DNA of 64,000 bases from Saccharopolyspora kobensis (GTDB lineage: Bacteria > Actinomycetota > Actinomycetes > Mycobacteriales > Pseudonocardiaceae). The notes beneath the pieces are model-generated. The model did no database searches. It was given only the letters and a program-made list of their open reading frames with translations, and was not told where the DNA came from. Made by a program: the position numbers and the translations under genes. Of the stretch, positions 7,510 to 16,396 are shown one piece after another; position 1 is the stretch's first letter; the number at the start of each line of letters is the position of its first letter. The stretch covers positions 372,001 through 436,000 of the forward strand of contig NZ_FNVB01000007.1 of NCBI RefSeq assembly GCF_900108315.1. Reading direction: 5' to 3'.

Positions 7510-9078
7510 TCAGCACGGTGAGGTGCGGGGTTTGCAGGGTTCGCCGGCGCGGGCGCTCAGCCTGTCGAGGGTCACCACGCCGTCCGGGCCGACCTTGAGG
7601 ATGGGAACCGCCTTGTTGATGGCTTCACCTTGAGCCGACAGGGAGATGTAGCCGCTGGCGCCGCGGACCAGGTTTCCTCCGTGCAACCTGGCCAGCGCTT
7701 GGCCGACCGCGCCGGGGGTGGTGTTGGGCGCGTACGGGTCGCGCACGGCGGTCACCGCGGTGAGCACCGCGTCGAAACCGATGATGATGCCGCCGTCCGC
7801 GAGTTCTTCCGCGGTGTCGCGGCCGGGGTGGACGCGGGGGTAGCACCATTGGTCGCACGGTCCGCGCAGCGCGGTCACCGAGGCCTGCGGGAAGGCGGCC
7901 GGGTCCGCGTCCCAGGCCTCGGGGTGGGCGAGGCCGGTGTACTCGACGGTGACCTGAGCGCTCAACGCGTCCCGCAGCCCGGGCTCGTCGCGGGCGACCG
8001 CGTTGGCGAAGGCGACCGCGTCCGAGCCCGTGATGATCCGCACCGGCTGTTGCGGGCAGTTGCGCGAGGGCAGTGCTCGGACGAGGGTGTTGAGGTCGTT
8101 GCTGCGCCCGGCGAAGAACACCACGTCGGGTCGGGTGTCGCAGATGTCGCGGACGATGCCTGCCATGGTGGTGGCGACACCTTCTCCTCCGCCGTCGAAG
8201 GTTTCGTTCCCCACCAGCTCGTGGGTGGAGTCGGCGAAGCTCTCCTGGAACGCCTTGCCGAGGGAGTCGGCGTAGATGTTGGCCGGGTTGCGGTCCTGGA
8301 TCACCATCGCGGTCGAGGCGCTGGACTTGACCGCTGCCGCGGCGGCCGCGGCCTGGTCGCGGTTGGTCGGTGCGACCCGCGCCAAGGGCACGTTCGGCGA
8401 GGGCGGGGCGTCGGTGAGCTGGTCGGCGGTGAGCCGCGCCGCGATCACCGGGATCGACACCTGCGTGAGCCGGTCGAGCGCGGCGCGGGTGGTTCCCAGG
8501 GAGCGCCCGGAGGCCACGACCGCGACCAGCCGCTGGTCGTGGCTGCCGCCGGGGGCGCGCTCGATCAGCCCGGAGACCGCTGTGGACCAGTGCTGGGCGT
8601 TCTCACCGCTGTTGGCCACGACCAGCCGCACCTGCGGCCGGTCGCCGATCAGCTGGGCGCGGTTGGCCTGGATCTGGGCCAGCTGGGCGCCTTCGAGGTC
8701 GTGGCGCACCGCGGTCAGGTAGTCGTCGTCGGTTCCCGGGCTGGGCAGCGGGATCAACACCCCGATGGTCACCGGCGGGGTGTTCGACGGCGTCTGCTCC
8801 ACCGCGGTGTTCTCGCGGTGGATACCGGCCATGATCGCGGCGATGCCCGGATCCGGGTGCAGCTGGGTCGAACCGTCGCTGACGCCCGCGCACTGACCGT
8901 CGCCGGTGCCGGTGAGCCCCGCGCCGCAGGGCCGCAGCAGCGGGTGGATCCAGTACACCGACGCGAGGAACAGGGCTGCCGCCACCGCCGTCACCATCAG
9001 GCCGGTGGCGAAGCCGCTGAACGGCCAGCCCAGTCGCTCCGGTCGGTCTGCGTTCGCGGATCTTCGGAGAGGTGTCAT
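7510..9078 (-). CDS. Membrane-anchored periplasmic-binding-like receptor protein
   Basis: 522 aa. A single N-terminal transmembrane helix (about residues 25-50) is followed by an extracellular domain opening with a cysteine-bearing segment (RPCGAGL, then GQCAGVSDGS) and then a type I periplasmic-binding fold like branched-chain amino acid receptors (VTIGVLIPLPSPGTDDDYL, RLVAVVASGRSLG, PDVVFFAGRSNDLN, IIIGFDAVLTAV). There is no lipobox and no transporter permease nearby. It starts 10 bp after the stop of the 672-aa gene at 9089-11107, so the two form an operon. I recall similar unassigned proteins in streptomycetes. A surface sensor is a more likely role than transport, but that is inference. 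Confidence 0.75.
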   Translation of the reverse strand: MTPLRRSANADRPERLGWPFSGFATGLMVTAVAAALFLASVYWIHPLLRPCGAGLTGTGDGQCAGVSDGSTQLHPDPGIAAIMAGIHRENTAVEQTPSNTPPVTIGVLIPLPSPGTDDDYLTAVRHDLEGAQLAQIQANRAQLIGDRPQVRLVVANSGENAQHWSTAVSGLIERAPGGSHDQRLVAVVASGRSLGTTRAALDRLTQVSIPVIAARLTADQLTDAPPSPNVPLARVAPTNRDQAAAAAAAVKSSASTAMVIQDRNPANIYADSLGKAFQESFADSTHELVGNETFDGGGEGVATTMAGIVRDICDTRPDVVFFAGRSNDLNTLVRALPSRNCPQQPVRIITGSDAVAFANAVARDEPGLRDALSAQVTVEYTGLAHPEAWDADPAAFPQASVTALRGPCDQWCYPRVHPGRDTAEELADGGIIIGFDAVLTAVTAVRDPYAPNTTPGAVGQALARLHGGNLVRGASGYISLSAQGEAINKAVPILKVGPDGVVTLDRLSARAGEPCKPRTSPC

Positions 9079-9088
9079 GTCCGGGACC

Positions 9089-11107
9089 TCATTCGCCGAA
9101 GTTGCGCCAGCGGGTGTGGCAGTCCTGGTAGATCGTGGCGTGGTCGTGGAACGTGCCCGCCGGCCCGTACTTGTCGCCGAGGGCCGCCAGCCCGTGGGCT
9201 ATGACCGCGCACATGCTGTGGTGCGGATCGCCCAGCGGGTCGTTGTGCAGCTGCATGGCCAGCACCAGTCGGGCCAGCACCGGCTCGTCGACCGCACCGG
9301 CGCTGGACACCAGTTCGTGGTGGTGCTCGACGACGGGCTGCGATGTCGTGACGCGCGCGAGCGGGGCCTGGGTGATCGCTTCCAGCCTGCCCAGCCAGTC
9401 CTTGGCTCCCAGCGTGCTCTCGCCGAGCCACGCCTCCAGGGCGTCCACGACGTCGGCGACCTTCCCGGCCGCGAGCTTGTGGTACAGCGCGGTGACCGGA
9501 TCGGACTTCTGCATCGCGACGGCGATCTGGGTGTGCCAGGTCTCCCACACGACGTGGCGGAAAGCCCTCGCTCCCACCTGGTGCGCCACCGCGCGGCGCA
9601 GCAGCGGATGGATCACCGGAGGGGCGGCGGGATCGTCGGGGTCGTACTCCACCCAGGCGTCCCGGGACAGGAACTGCGCGAGATCGCTGCCGACACCGGC
9701 GCCGTTGTTCCGGAGCGGGGCGTAGACCTGGTCGGTGCACTCGTCGGTGAGCGTGCGCAGCAGGGCGAACTGGATCACCCCGGGGCGGATGGCCGCCGGC
9801 CAGCGTGCGGTGGCCAGCTCGATCACCCACTCGTCGAAGCGCCGGCCCGCGGTGGTGAGCTCGCACAAGCCGCGCGGGTCGGGCAGCTGTCCGCCGTGCT
9901 CGTGGGCGTGGGCCGCGATCGCGTCCATCAGCACGGCGGTGGCACCGGGGTGATCGCCGGTGAGGCGGCGGAGCGTGGTCACCAGCGGGCGCAGATCGGC
10001 GCTGCTGTTGGCGGGCAGCTTCCGGCTCAGCGCGACCTGAGTCGTGAAGGAGCCCTCCTGCTGCCGGCTCGTGGCGCGGATGTTCACCGCCGGGCGCCAG
10101 ACCAGCGGGTAGCGCAGCTTCCAACCGTCCCCGCGGGCCGGATCCCAACCCTGGTAGCGGGAGTTCGCGACCAGCTCGGGGCGCCACAGCGAGGCCGCCT
10201 GGCCCGGGATCACCGGGCGCAGCGGACCGGCTTCGACCAGCAGCGCCGGACTGGTCCTGGGTCCCGCGTCGGTGGCGCGGAGCTCGGCGAGCTCGCGGAT
10301 CACCTGCTGCACCCCGTTTCCCTGCACGCGGTAGGGCGTCCGCTCCGGCGGGGTTCTGTCGAACACGATGAGGCAGCGCCGGGATCGCTTGAAGACGCTG
10401 GGGCGGGTTTGCTGCCACGCCGCGAGATCGGCCACCACGGCCCGGCACAGGATCGGTGCGACGGCGTCCTTGTTGTCGGGGTGCAGCGCTGCTTTGCGGG
10501 CCAGCTCGATCAAGCCGTCGACACCCGTTCCGACGTTGGCCCGGGTGATCTCGTTGCGGTACCACTGCAGCGGTTTGCCTCGTAGCAGAAGGGCGCGGTG
10601 CAGGTATCCGGCCGCCGAGCCGGTGGCCGTGCCCACCCAGGCGGCGGCGGTCGACGGGACGCCGAAGGCCTCGGCCAGCGCCGTTCCGGTCTGGTTCAGC
10701 CAGTTCACGAGCGCGCGACCGCCGCCGAGCTTGCCGCCCAGCGTGCGGTTGATCATCTCGTCGCGGCGGGCGTCGGGCAACGAGCTCTCCAGCTTCCCCT
10801 GACTGGCCAGCACACCCAGTGCGAACCGGGGAAATCGCGGTGCCGAACGCCAACGCGCGCTGCGGCTCAGCTGCTCGGTGAGGCGCAGCAGAACTTCGAG
10901 CATCGAATCGCCGTGCAGCTGCGCCCGGGTCACATGCGCAGCCGGAACGATGGGCCCCCACCGCTCGACCAGTGCTTCCAGCGCTTCGGGCAACTCGGTT
11001 CCCGAGGCGCCCCACAGGCTCAGCACCGGCGGTTTGCCCGGCGCTGAACGCACTTCCAGTGCCTCGGCCACCAGCTGTCGCAGCCGCGTCTCATCGGAGT
11101 CCCCCAC
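9089..11107 (-). CDS. Large cytoplasmic protein, degenerate P-loop (STAND-like), partner of the receptor
   Basis: 672 aa from GTG 11107, which has GGGAGG just upstream. Near the N-terminus VLSLWGASGTELPEALEALV sits where a Walker A loop would be but lacks the Lys-Thr/Ser. CLIVFDRTPPER about 160 residues later resembles a Walker B strand. The C-terminal third is helical (DVVDALEAWLGESTLGAKDW and neighbours) and could be winged-helix/TPR-like, as in STAND regulators. No known family is certain. An open frame extends to 11245, but it would cross the palindrome at 11151-11176, so the shorter start is preferred. First gene of a two-gene operon with the anchored receptor. Confidence 0.65.
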   Translation of the reverse strand: MGDSDETRLRQLVAEALEVRSAPGKPPVLSLWGASGTELPEALEALVERWGPIVPAAHVTRAQLHGDSMLEVLLRLTEQLSRSARWRSAPRFPRFALGVLASQGKLESSLPDARRDEMINRTLGGKLGGGRALVNWLNQTGTALAEAFGVPSTAAAWVGTATGSAAGYLHRALLLRGKPLQWYRNEITRANVGTGVDGLIELARKAALHPDNKDAVAPILCRAVVADLAAWQQTRPSVFKRSRRCLIVFDRTPPERTPYRVQGNGVQQVIRELAELRATDAGPRTSPALLVEAGPLRPVIPGQAASLWRPELVANSRYQGWDPARGDGWKLRYPLVWRPAVNIRATSRQQEGSFTTQVALSRKLPANSSADLRPLVTTLRRLTGDHPGATAVLMDAIAAHAHEHGGQLPDPRGLCELTTAGRRFDEWVIELATARWPAAIRPGVIQFALLRTLTDECTDQVYAPLRNNGAGVGSDLAQFLSRDAWVEYDPDDPAAPPVIHPLLRRAVAHQVGARAFRHVVWETWHTQIAVAMQKSDPVTALYHKLAAGKVADVVDALEAWLGESTLGAKDWLGRLEAITQAPLARVTTSQPVVEHHHELVSSAGAVDEPVLARLVLAMQLHNDPLGDPHHSMCAVIAHGLAALGDKYGPAGTFHDHATIYQDCHTRWRNFGE

Positions 11108-11150
11108 GAGCCCTCCCAACGCCGCCACGCGCCTCGAATTGAGATCGACA

Positions 11151-11176
11151 TCATATCGACCAGCTGGTCGATGTGA
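11151..11176. promoter_or_regulatory. 26-bp palindrome, operator candidate for the receptor/P-loop operon
   Basis: The core ATCGACCAGCTGGTCGAT (11155-11172) is a perfect 18-bp palindrome, and matched bases continue outward after one mismatch pair (TCA / TGA). A further ATCGAC half-site lies 7 bp before the core on the left. It sits about 45 bp upstream of the GTG start at 11107, a normal operator position. The cognate regulator is unknown. Confidence 0.6.
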
Positions 11177-11247
11177 TCGCGTTTGCTCGAATTTCCGGCG
11201 CGCTGCTCGTTCGGCTCGACAGTGCGCGAGGCGTTGCGGAGACACCG

Positions 11248-11280
11248 CCGGGCGGCGATCAGCGGGTGATCGCCGCCCGG
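11248..11280 (-). terminator. Stem-loop terminator of the MFS gene
   Basis: Perfect 14-bp stem CCGGGCGGCGATCA / TGATCGCCGCCCGG with a 5-nt loop, 50 bp past the stop of the minus-strand MFS gene at 11331. No U-tract, as usual for actinomycetes. Confidence 0.6.
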
Positions 11281-11330
11281 AAGCCGCGGTCAGTCCGCGG
11301 GGAGTTCGGTTGCGAAGTGGACGATTCCGG

Positions 11331-12554
11331 TCATGCGGCGGGAACCTTCTCCGGGATGCGAGGCTCGGAGGTGATCGTCGACGGGCCCGGGCCGAGCAGA
11401 CCCGCGGCGAGGGCGGCGAGCGCGAGGGCTGCGGCCGTCCAGAGGAGAGGCGTCATGCCAGCGATCTCGAACACCGTGCCGCCGAGGAAGGCGCCGAGCG
11501 CGATGGAGGCGGTGAAGACTCCGACGTAGAGGCCGGTGACGTTCTCCTCGTTGCCCGCTGCGGCGCGGGTCATCCAGATCTGGCCCGCGACCGAGAGACC
11601 GCCGTAGGCCAGGCCCCAGACGACGATGGCCGCGATCGCGATGGCGGCCACTGCGCTGAACAGCGCCAGGACCGCGATGGCGAGCAGGATGCCGAGCGCG
11701 AGCAGCACGACCGTCGCCCGGGAGCGCTTGGCGGCGAGGGCGCCGGCGGCGAAGTTGCCGATGAGGCCGAAGACTCCGTAGGCGAGCAGGACCGCCGCGA
11801 TCGAGGCGGCGCTGATCCCGGTGCTGTCCTCCAGCACCGGGCGGATGTAGGTGTAGGCCGCGAAGTGCGCGGTGACCAGGAAGACCACGACGATCAGTCC
11901 GACGACGACCGCCGGAGTGCGCAGCAGCGGCCGACCGCCGGTCGACGCGGTGGCGGAAGCGGTCGGCTTCGGGAGTTTCGGCAGCGAGATCAGGAGAATC
12001 GCGGCGAGGAGCAGCGCGCTGGCGGTCAGCGCGCCGAAGGCGCTGCGCCAGCCGAAGGCGTCGCCGATGAGCGTGCCGAGCGGGACGCCGATGACCGAGG
12101 CGGCCGCCACGCCGCTCACCGCGAGCGACACCGCGAGGGCAGCGTGCCGGGCGGTGACGAGGCGGGGCGCGACGACCGCTGCCAGCGACCAGACCACGCC
12201 CATCCCGATGCCGAGCACGGTTCGCGACACGACGAGCACCGCGAAGTCCTGCGCGAGCACGGTGAGCGCGTTGCCGGCGGCGAGCAGCACCATCGCCACC
12301 GCCAGGACCGTGCGCCGGTCGAGGGTGCCGAGCACGCGGGGGGCGATCGGGGCTGCGATCGCGGCCACCACGCCGGTGATCGTGAGGCTGTAGCCGGCCA
12401 TGCCCGGCGTGATGCCGAGCCCGCCCGCCATCGGGGTCAGCACGCCGACCGGCAGCATCTCCGAGGTGACCACGATGAACGTGCACAGCGACAGGACCGC
12501 GACGGCCAGCCACTGCCGGAGCGGGCCGCGGTCGGATTCCAGTGGGGTGTTCAC
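11331..12554 (-). CDS. MFS efflux transporter, DHA1 type
   Basis: 407 aa with twelve hydrophobic helices. N-terminal helix 1 carries the VVTSEMLPVGVLTPMAGGLG motif typical of AraJ/chloramphenicol- and sugar-efflux-like DHA1 transporters. Motif A-like RVLGTLDRRTVLAVAMVLLA follows helix 2, and VSRTVLGIGMGVVWSLAA is in helix 4. It probably exports a small toxic compound. GTG 12554 gives the expected short N-terminal tail. It diverges from a LysR gene, and the 91-bp spacer to that start contains a 9-bp inverted repeat, so LysR control is likely. Confidence 0.85.
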   Translation of the reverse strand: MNTPLESDRGPLRQWLAVAVLSLCTFIVVTSEMLPVGVLTPMAGGLGITPGMAGYSLTITGVVAAIAAPIAPRVLGTLDRRTVLAVAMVLLAAGNALTVLAQDFAVLVVSRTVLGIGMGVVWSLAAVVAPRLVTARHAALAVSLAVSGVAAASVIGVPLGTLIGDAFGWRSAFGALTASALLLAAILLISLPKLPKPTASATASTGGRPLLRTPAVVVGLIVVVFLVTAHFAAYTYIRPVLEDSTGISAASIAAVLLAYGVFGLIGNFAAGALAAKRSRATVVLLALGILLAIAVLALFSAVAAIAIAAIVVWGLAYGGLSVAGQIWMTRAAAGNEENVTGLYVGVFTASIALGAFLGGTVFEIAGMTPLLWTAAALALAALAAGLLGPGPSTITSEPRIPEKVPAA

Positions 12555-12606
12555 GTCCTGATTCGAACAACGCCCGGGAGGCCGAACAACAGCGATTCGC
12601 TGCACG

Positions 12607-12629
12607 ATCGATGAGCTAGGCTCATCGAT
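12607..12629. promoter_or_regulatory. LysR operator candidate between the MFS and LysR genes
   Basis: Perfect 9-bp inverted repeat ATCGATGAG / CTCATCGAT around a 5-bp centre. It lies just before the LysR start and overlaps an alternative upstream ATG (12628), which argues for translation from 12646. Position and size fit a LysR autoregulatory site. Confidence 0.55.
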
Positions 12630-12645
12630 GGAGGGGGATGACGGG

Positions 12646-13557
12646 ATGGAACAGCTTCCCGCGCGGGAGATCGAGTGCCTGCTCGTGCTGGCCGAGGAAC
12701 TGCACTTCGGGCGGACCGCCCGCCGCCTGGGGTATTCGCAGAGCCGCGTCAGCCAGCTCATCGCCGCGCTCGAGCGGCGCATCGGCACCGAGCTCGTCGA
12801 GCGAACCAGCCGACGGGTCGAGCTGTCCAGGTTCGGGGCGGAGTTCGTCAGCGAGGTCGGCCCCGCCTACGCGCAGCTGGTCGGCGTGGTCGGGCAGGCG
12901 CGCGATCGCGCCAAGCGCGGCGGCCTGCCCGAGCTGCGCATCGGATTCCAGGGCAGTGCGTACGAAGAGGTCACCGAGGCGCTGCGCCGCTTCCGGGTGC
13001 GCTACCCGATTTCGGTTGTGGTGCAAGAGATCCCGCTGGGATCGCCGTTCTCCGCGGTGCTCGACGGCGCCGTCGACTGCGCTGTCGCGCTGCTGCCCGT
13101 CCAGGACGAGCGGCTCACCGTCGGATTCCGCTTCCCACCGCAGGACCAGTACCTGGCGGTGGGCGCGACGCATCCGTACGCCAGGCGAGAATTCCTCGAC
13201 GTCGAGGAACTGGCAGCGGTCGACCTGATCTCCTCCGCCGGCGACGCGCCCGGCTACTGGACCGAAGCCCAGGTTCCTCCCACGACGCCGTCCGGAACCG
13301 AACTCCGTTCCACGACAAGCGTTTCCACGCTGCAGGAGGGCTTGACGCTCGTCGCGGGCAGCGAGCACGCGATGCTGCTGTGCCGCCCGTTCGTCGAGCG
13401 CAGCAGCCGCCGCGACGTGCGCTGCGTCCCGGTCACCGGACTGAGCGGCACGTCGCAGCTCGGACTGATCTGGCGCACCGACCGCACCACGGTGCAACTG
13501 CAGTACCTCGCACGACTGCTGGCCGAGGAATCCGCGCGAGCGGCTTCCACCGCGTGA
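12646..13557 (+). CDS. LysR-family transcriptional regulator
   Basis: 303 aa. The N-terminal winged helix (REIECLLVLAEELHFGRTAR, then GYSQSRVSQLIAALERRIG) is typical of LysR, followed by a two-lobed effector domain (LRIGFQGSAYEEV, DCAVALLPVQDERLTV). It diverges from the MFS transporter gene and probably controls it in response to the transported compound. The ATG at 12646 has GAGGGGG 9-15 bp upstream and gives the normal family N-terminus; an ATG at 12628 would add six residues but lies in the putative operator. Confidence 0.85.
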   Translation: MEQLPAREIECLLVLAEELHFGRTARRLGYSQSRVSQLIAALERRIGTELVERTSRRVELSRFGAEFVSEVGPAYAQLVGVVGQARDRAKRGGLPELRIGFQGSAYEEVTEALRRFRVRYPISVVVQEIPLGSPFSAVLDGAVDCAVALLPVQDERLTVGFRFPPQDQYLAVGATHPYARREFLDVEELAAVDLISSAGDAPGYWTEAQVPPTTPSGTELRSTTSVSTLQEGLTLVAGSEHAMLLCRPFVERSSRRDVRCVPVTGLSGTSQLGLIWRTDRTTVQLQYLARLLAEESARAASTA

Positions 13558-13586
13558 ACCCACGACCGGACGGATTGTGAGTCCGC

Positions 13587-15095
13587 TCAGTGCTTTCCGT
13601 CCAGGCCGGTGTTCTTGGGCAGCAGGAGGAAGACCGCGATGGCGGTGGCGATCATGATCAGGCCGCCGAACAGTCCGGTCTGGGCCAGGGAGTGGTTGAA
13701 CGCCTCCTCGGCCCGGATCGCCAGTTCCGGCGCACCCGTTTCCGCCGCGATTTCCAGGGCGGCGCCCAGGGATTCCTCTGCTCCGACCGGAACGATCGGG
13801 GCACCGCCATCAAGGTGTGCGCGATAGGCGACCGAGGCCGCGCTGCCCAGGACCGCCACACCCAGCACGTTGCCCAGGTCGTAGGCGGTTTCCTCGGCTG
13901 CCGCCGCGTTTCCCGCCTTCTCCGGCGGCGTGCCGGACATGATGATCGCCGAGGCGATCGCCAGCGAGCTCGCCCCGATGCCCAGCAGCGTCAGGGCGAG
14001 CAGCACCACGGGGTAGGTCAGGGGCAGCGCGTGGAGGCTGAGGAAACCCAGGCCCGCCAGGGCCAGTCCGCCCGCCACCGTCGTGCGCGCACCGATCTGC
14101 GCGGCCGCGGTCGGGGCCAGCGGTGAGGCGATCGCGGCGCCGACGGCCATCGGCAGCAGGTACACGCCGGTCTGCAGCGGGGAGAAGCCTTCGACGAGCT
14201 GGAACCACTGGGCGACCAGGAGCAGCAGGGCCGCCATCGCGAACATCGAGGCCAGCGCGGCCAGCACCCCGGCGGTGAACGGGCGCCGCGAGAACAGGCC
14301 GACGTCCAGCAGCGGGTCGGTGCGGCGCAGGCAGCGCAGGACGAACCAGGTCAGCAGGGCCACCGCCGCGGCCAGCGCCGCCCAGGACGGCAGGTCGGCC
14401 GGGCCGAGCTTCGCGAGGCGCTTGATCGCCCAGATCAGCGCGACCATGCCGGCGATCGCCTGCGCGGTGCCCAGCACGTCCCAGCGGCCGGGGGCGGGAT
14501 CGCGCACCTCGGGCAGCAGCACGAGTCCCGCGATGAGCGCCGCGATCATCAGCGGCACGTTGACCAGGAACGCGGCGTGCCAGGAGAAGTGCTCCAGCAG
14601 CAGGCCGCCCGCGATCGGGCCCACCGCCATGCCCAGCGAGGAGACCGCCGCCCACACGCCCAGCGCGGTGGCGCGCTCGCGGGGATCGGTGAACAGGGAG
14701 CGGATCATCGACAGCGTCGTCGGCATGATCATCGCGCCGCCCACGCCCAGCAGCGCGCGGACCGCGATCACGGCGCCCGCGCTGTCGGCGGCCAGCACCA
14801 GCAGCGACGCGCCGCCGAAGACCGCGAACCCGCTCAGCAGCAGCTTCTTGCGCCCCCACCGGTCGGCCAGCCGGCTCATCGGGATCAGCAGCCCGGCCAG
14901 CACCAGCGAGTAGACGTCGATGATCCACAGCTGCTGGTCCGCGCCGGGCCGCAGGTCGGCGGCCAGGCTGGGCAGCGCGACGTTGAGGATCGTCATGTCC
15001 ATCGCGATGACCAGCAGACTGGCGGCCAGCACGCCGAGGCCCGCCCAGCGGCGGCGTGCGGACAGCGCCGGGGCCGCGAGGCCGGAGGTGCTCAC
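13587..15095 (-). CDS. MFS drug exporter, DHA2 (EmrB/QacA) type
   Basis: 502 aa with about fourteen hydrophobic helices. Helix 1 carries LLVIAMDMTILNVALPSLAA (the D-x-TI-NVALP signature of DHA2), followed by motif A RLADRWGRKKLLLSGFAVFG, and motif C in GMAVGPIAGGLLLEHFSW. It is expected to pump hydrophobic drugs or cationic dyes using the proton gradient. GTG 15095 overlaps the TGA of the TetR gene upstream, so both are co-translated. Regulation by that TetR protein is very likely. Confidence 0.9.
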   Translation of the reverse strand: MSTSGLAAPALSARRRWAGLGVLAASLLVIAMDMTILNVALPSLAADLRPGADQQLWIIDVYSLVLAGLLIPMSRLADRWGRKKLLLSGFAVFGGASLLVLAADSAGAVIAVRALLGVGGAMIMPTTLSMIRSLFTDPRERATALGVWAAVSSLGMAVGPIAGGLLLEHFSWHAAFLVNVPLMIAALIAGLVLLPEVRDPAPGRWDVLGTAQAIAGMVALIWAIKRLAKLGPADLPSWAALAAAVALLTWFVLRCLRRTDPLLDVGLFSRRPFTAGVLAALASMFAMAALLLLVAQWFQLVEGFSPLQTGVYLLPMAVGAAIASPLAPTAAAQIGARTTVAGGLALAGLGFLSLHALPLTYPVVLLALTLLGIGASSLAIASAIIMSGTPPEKAGNAAAAEETAYDLGNVLGVAVLGSAASVAYRAHLDGGAPIVPVGAEESLGAALEIAAETGAPELAIRAEEAFNHSLAQTGLFGGLIMIATAIAVFLLLPKNTGLDGKH

Positions 15096-15655
15096 GCCCG
15101 GCCTCCGGGACGCATGAGCGCGGTGATCGCGCGGCGCAGGAACTCGGCGTCCAGCGGCTCGTCGTGGAGCAGGGCGTGCACGATGGTGCCGTCGCAGAAG
15201 ACCGCGATGGTCCGCGCGGTCTCCGCATCGGTGTAGGGCGCGAGGATCTCCGCCATGCGCTCGGTCCAGCTCAGGGCCAGCGGGCGCAGTTCGGCGTCGT
15301 TGGCCGCGGAGAACGTGAGAGCGCTGTCGATGCGCACCTGCGCGGTGTCGTTCAGGTAGTCGTGCAGCCACGTCGCCAGCGCCGCCGGGTCGCCGTCACC
15401 GGCGGCCAGCGCGTCCCGGATCTGGTCGAGGGACTCGTCGAGCCGCTGGGCCAGCCGCGCCAGCGCTTCGGCCTTGAGCTCGTCCAGCGAGGAGAAGTAG
15501 TAGGTGGTCGCCCCCAGGGACACTTGGGCGCGCGCCGCCACCCGCCGGTGCGTCAGCTCGTCGACGCCGTTTTCGGACACCAGGGCCACCGCGGCGTCGA
15601 TGATCGCCTGCCTGCGGCCGCGCGGATCACGGCGGGCCCGCTTCTGCTCCACCAC
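15092..15655 (-). CDS. TetR-family repressor of the adjacent DHA2 exporter
   Basis: 187 aa. The HTH domain (RRQAIIDAAVALVSENGVDE, then TYYFSSLDELKAEALARLA) is followed by an all-helical ligand domain. GTG 15655 is chosen because GAGGGAG lies 8 bp upstream; an open frame extends to 15721 but would cover the operator repeat at 15676-15718. The gene overlaps the exporter by 4 bp, so it likely represses its own operon and is released by the exporter's substrate. Confidence 0.88.
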   Translation of the reverse strand: MVEQKRARRDPRGRRQAIIDAAVALVSENGVDELTHRRVAARAQVSLGATTYYFSSLDELKAEALARLAQRLDESLDQIRDALAAGDGDPAALATWLHDYLNDTAQVRIDSALTFSAANDAELRPLALSWTERMAEILAPYTDAETARTIAVFCDGTIVHALLHDEPLDAEFLRRAITALMRPGGRA

Positions 15656-15675
15656 GGTTTCGCTCCCTCGATTCA

Positions 15676-15718
15676 CAGAACAAGCGTACATGTACGCCCG
15701 TACTGTACGCATGTTCTG
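15676..15718. promoter_or_regulatory. Nested TetR operator
   Basis: An outer inverted repeat CAGAACA / TGTTCTG spans 43 bp. Inside it is the perfect 14-bp palindrome GCGTACATGTACGC (15684-15697) followed by a second half-like GTACTGTACGC. The site is 20-63 bp upstream of the TetR start, matching autoregulation with two TetR dimers or one extended site. Confidence 0.65.
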
Positions 15719-15736
15719 CAAGGGGGCGAGCCGGGA

Positions 15737-16195
15737 TCAGCGGCCGAAGTCCTGGGTCCAGTAGTCGCCGTTGACCGCCACTCCGACGGTCTTCATCGAG
15801 CAGTTGAGGATGTTGGCCTTGTGCCCCTCGGACTTCAGCCAGCCGTCCATGACCTCCGCGGCGCTCTTGTAGCCCTGCGCGATGTTCTCCGCGCCGGGGG
15901 AGGGGTGCCCGGCCTGCTTGATGCGCTGGCTGAAGGTCTCGCCGTCGGGGTTGGTGTGGTCGAGGTAGGAGCGGCCCGCCATGTCGGCGCTGTGCTCGGC
16001 GGCGGCCTTGGTGAGCCGGGCGTCGGCCTTGACGGCCTTGCAGCCCGCTTCGGCGCGGGCCTTGTTCACCAGGGCCACGACCTGGTCCTCGATCGAACCG
16101 GAGGCCATCGCCGCGGGGGACCAGGCGGCGGAGCCGATGCCGATCAGCAGTGCGGTAGCGGTGATTACGGAGCGTCGAAGAGTCGGGGTCTTCAT
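15737..16195 (-). CDS. Secreted CAP-domain (YkwD/SCP-like) protein
   Basis: 152 aa. The signal peptide MKTPTLRRSVITATALLIG continues to a likely AMA-S cleavage near residue 31. The CAP domain follows, with the family landmarks VNKARAEAGC, AAEHSADMAGRSYLDHTNPDG and GAENIAQGY, and VMDGWLKSEGHKANIL near the C-terminus. The histidines and glutamate of the CAP cavity (HTNP, ENIA, GHKANIL) are all present. Such proteins are extracellular; enzymatic activity is not established for most. It is separated from the TetR operon by about 80 bp and probably has its own promoter. Confidence 0.9.
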   Translation of the reverse strand: MKTPTLRRSVITATALLIGIGSAAWSPAAMASGSIEDQVVALVNKARAEAGCKAVKADARLTKAAAEHSADMAGRSYLDHTNPDGETFSQRIKQAGHPSPGAENIAQGYKSAAEVMDGWLKSEGHKANILNCSMKTVGVAVNGDYWTQDFGR

Positions 16196-16396
16196 GCCAG
16201 CTCAAGCTACCCATGCGGGTGAGATCGAACTGTTATATATGGAGTAAGTCACGCTGAGTAATGCACTGCGTGATGGCGCGACTACGGCCCGGTGCGACCG
16301 TTCGGCCTGGTTCCTCCCGGTTCGGGACCCTGGTGGTGCTGATCAACGCGAGTTAGGTTCACAGCTCAACCGAGGGTCACCGGTCGGACGGGGGCT

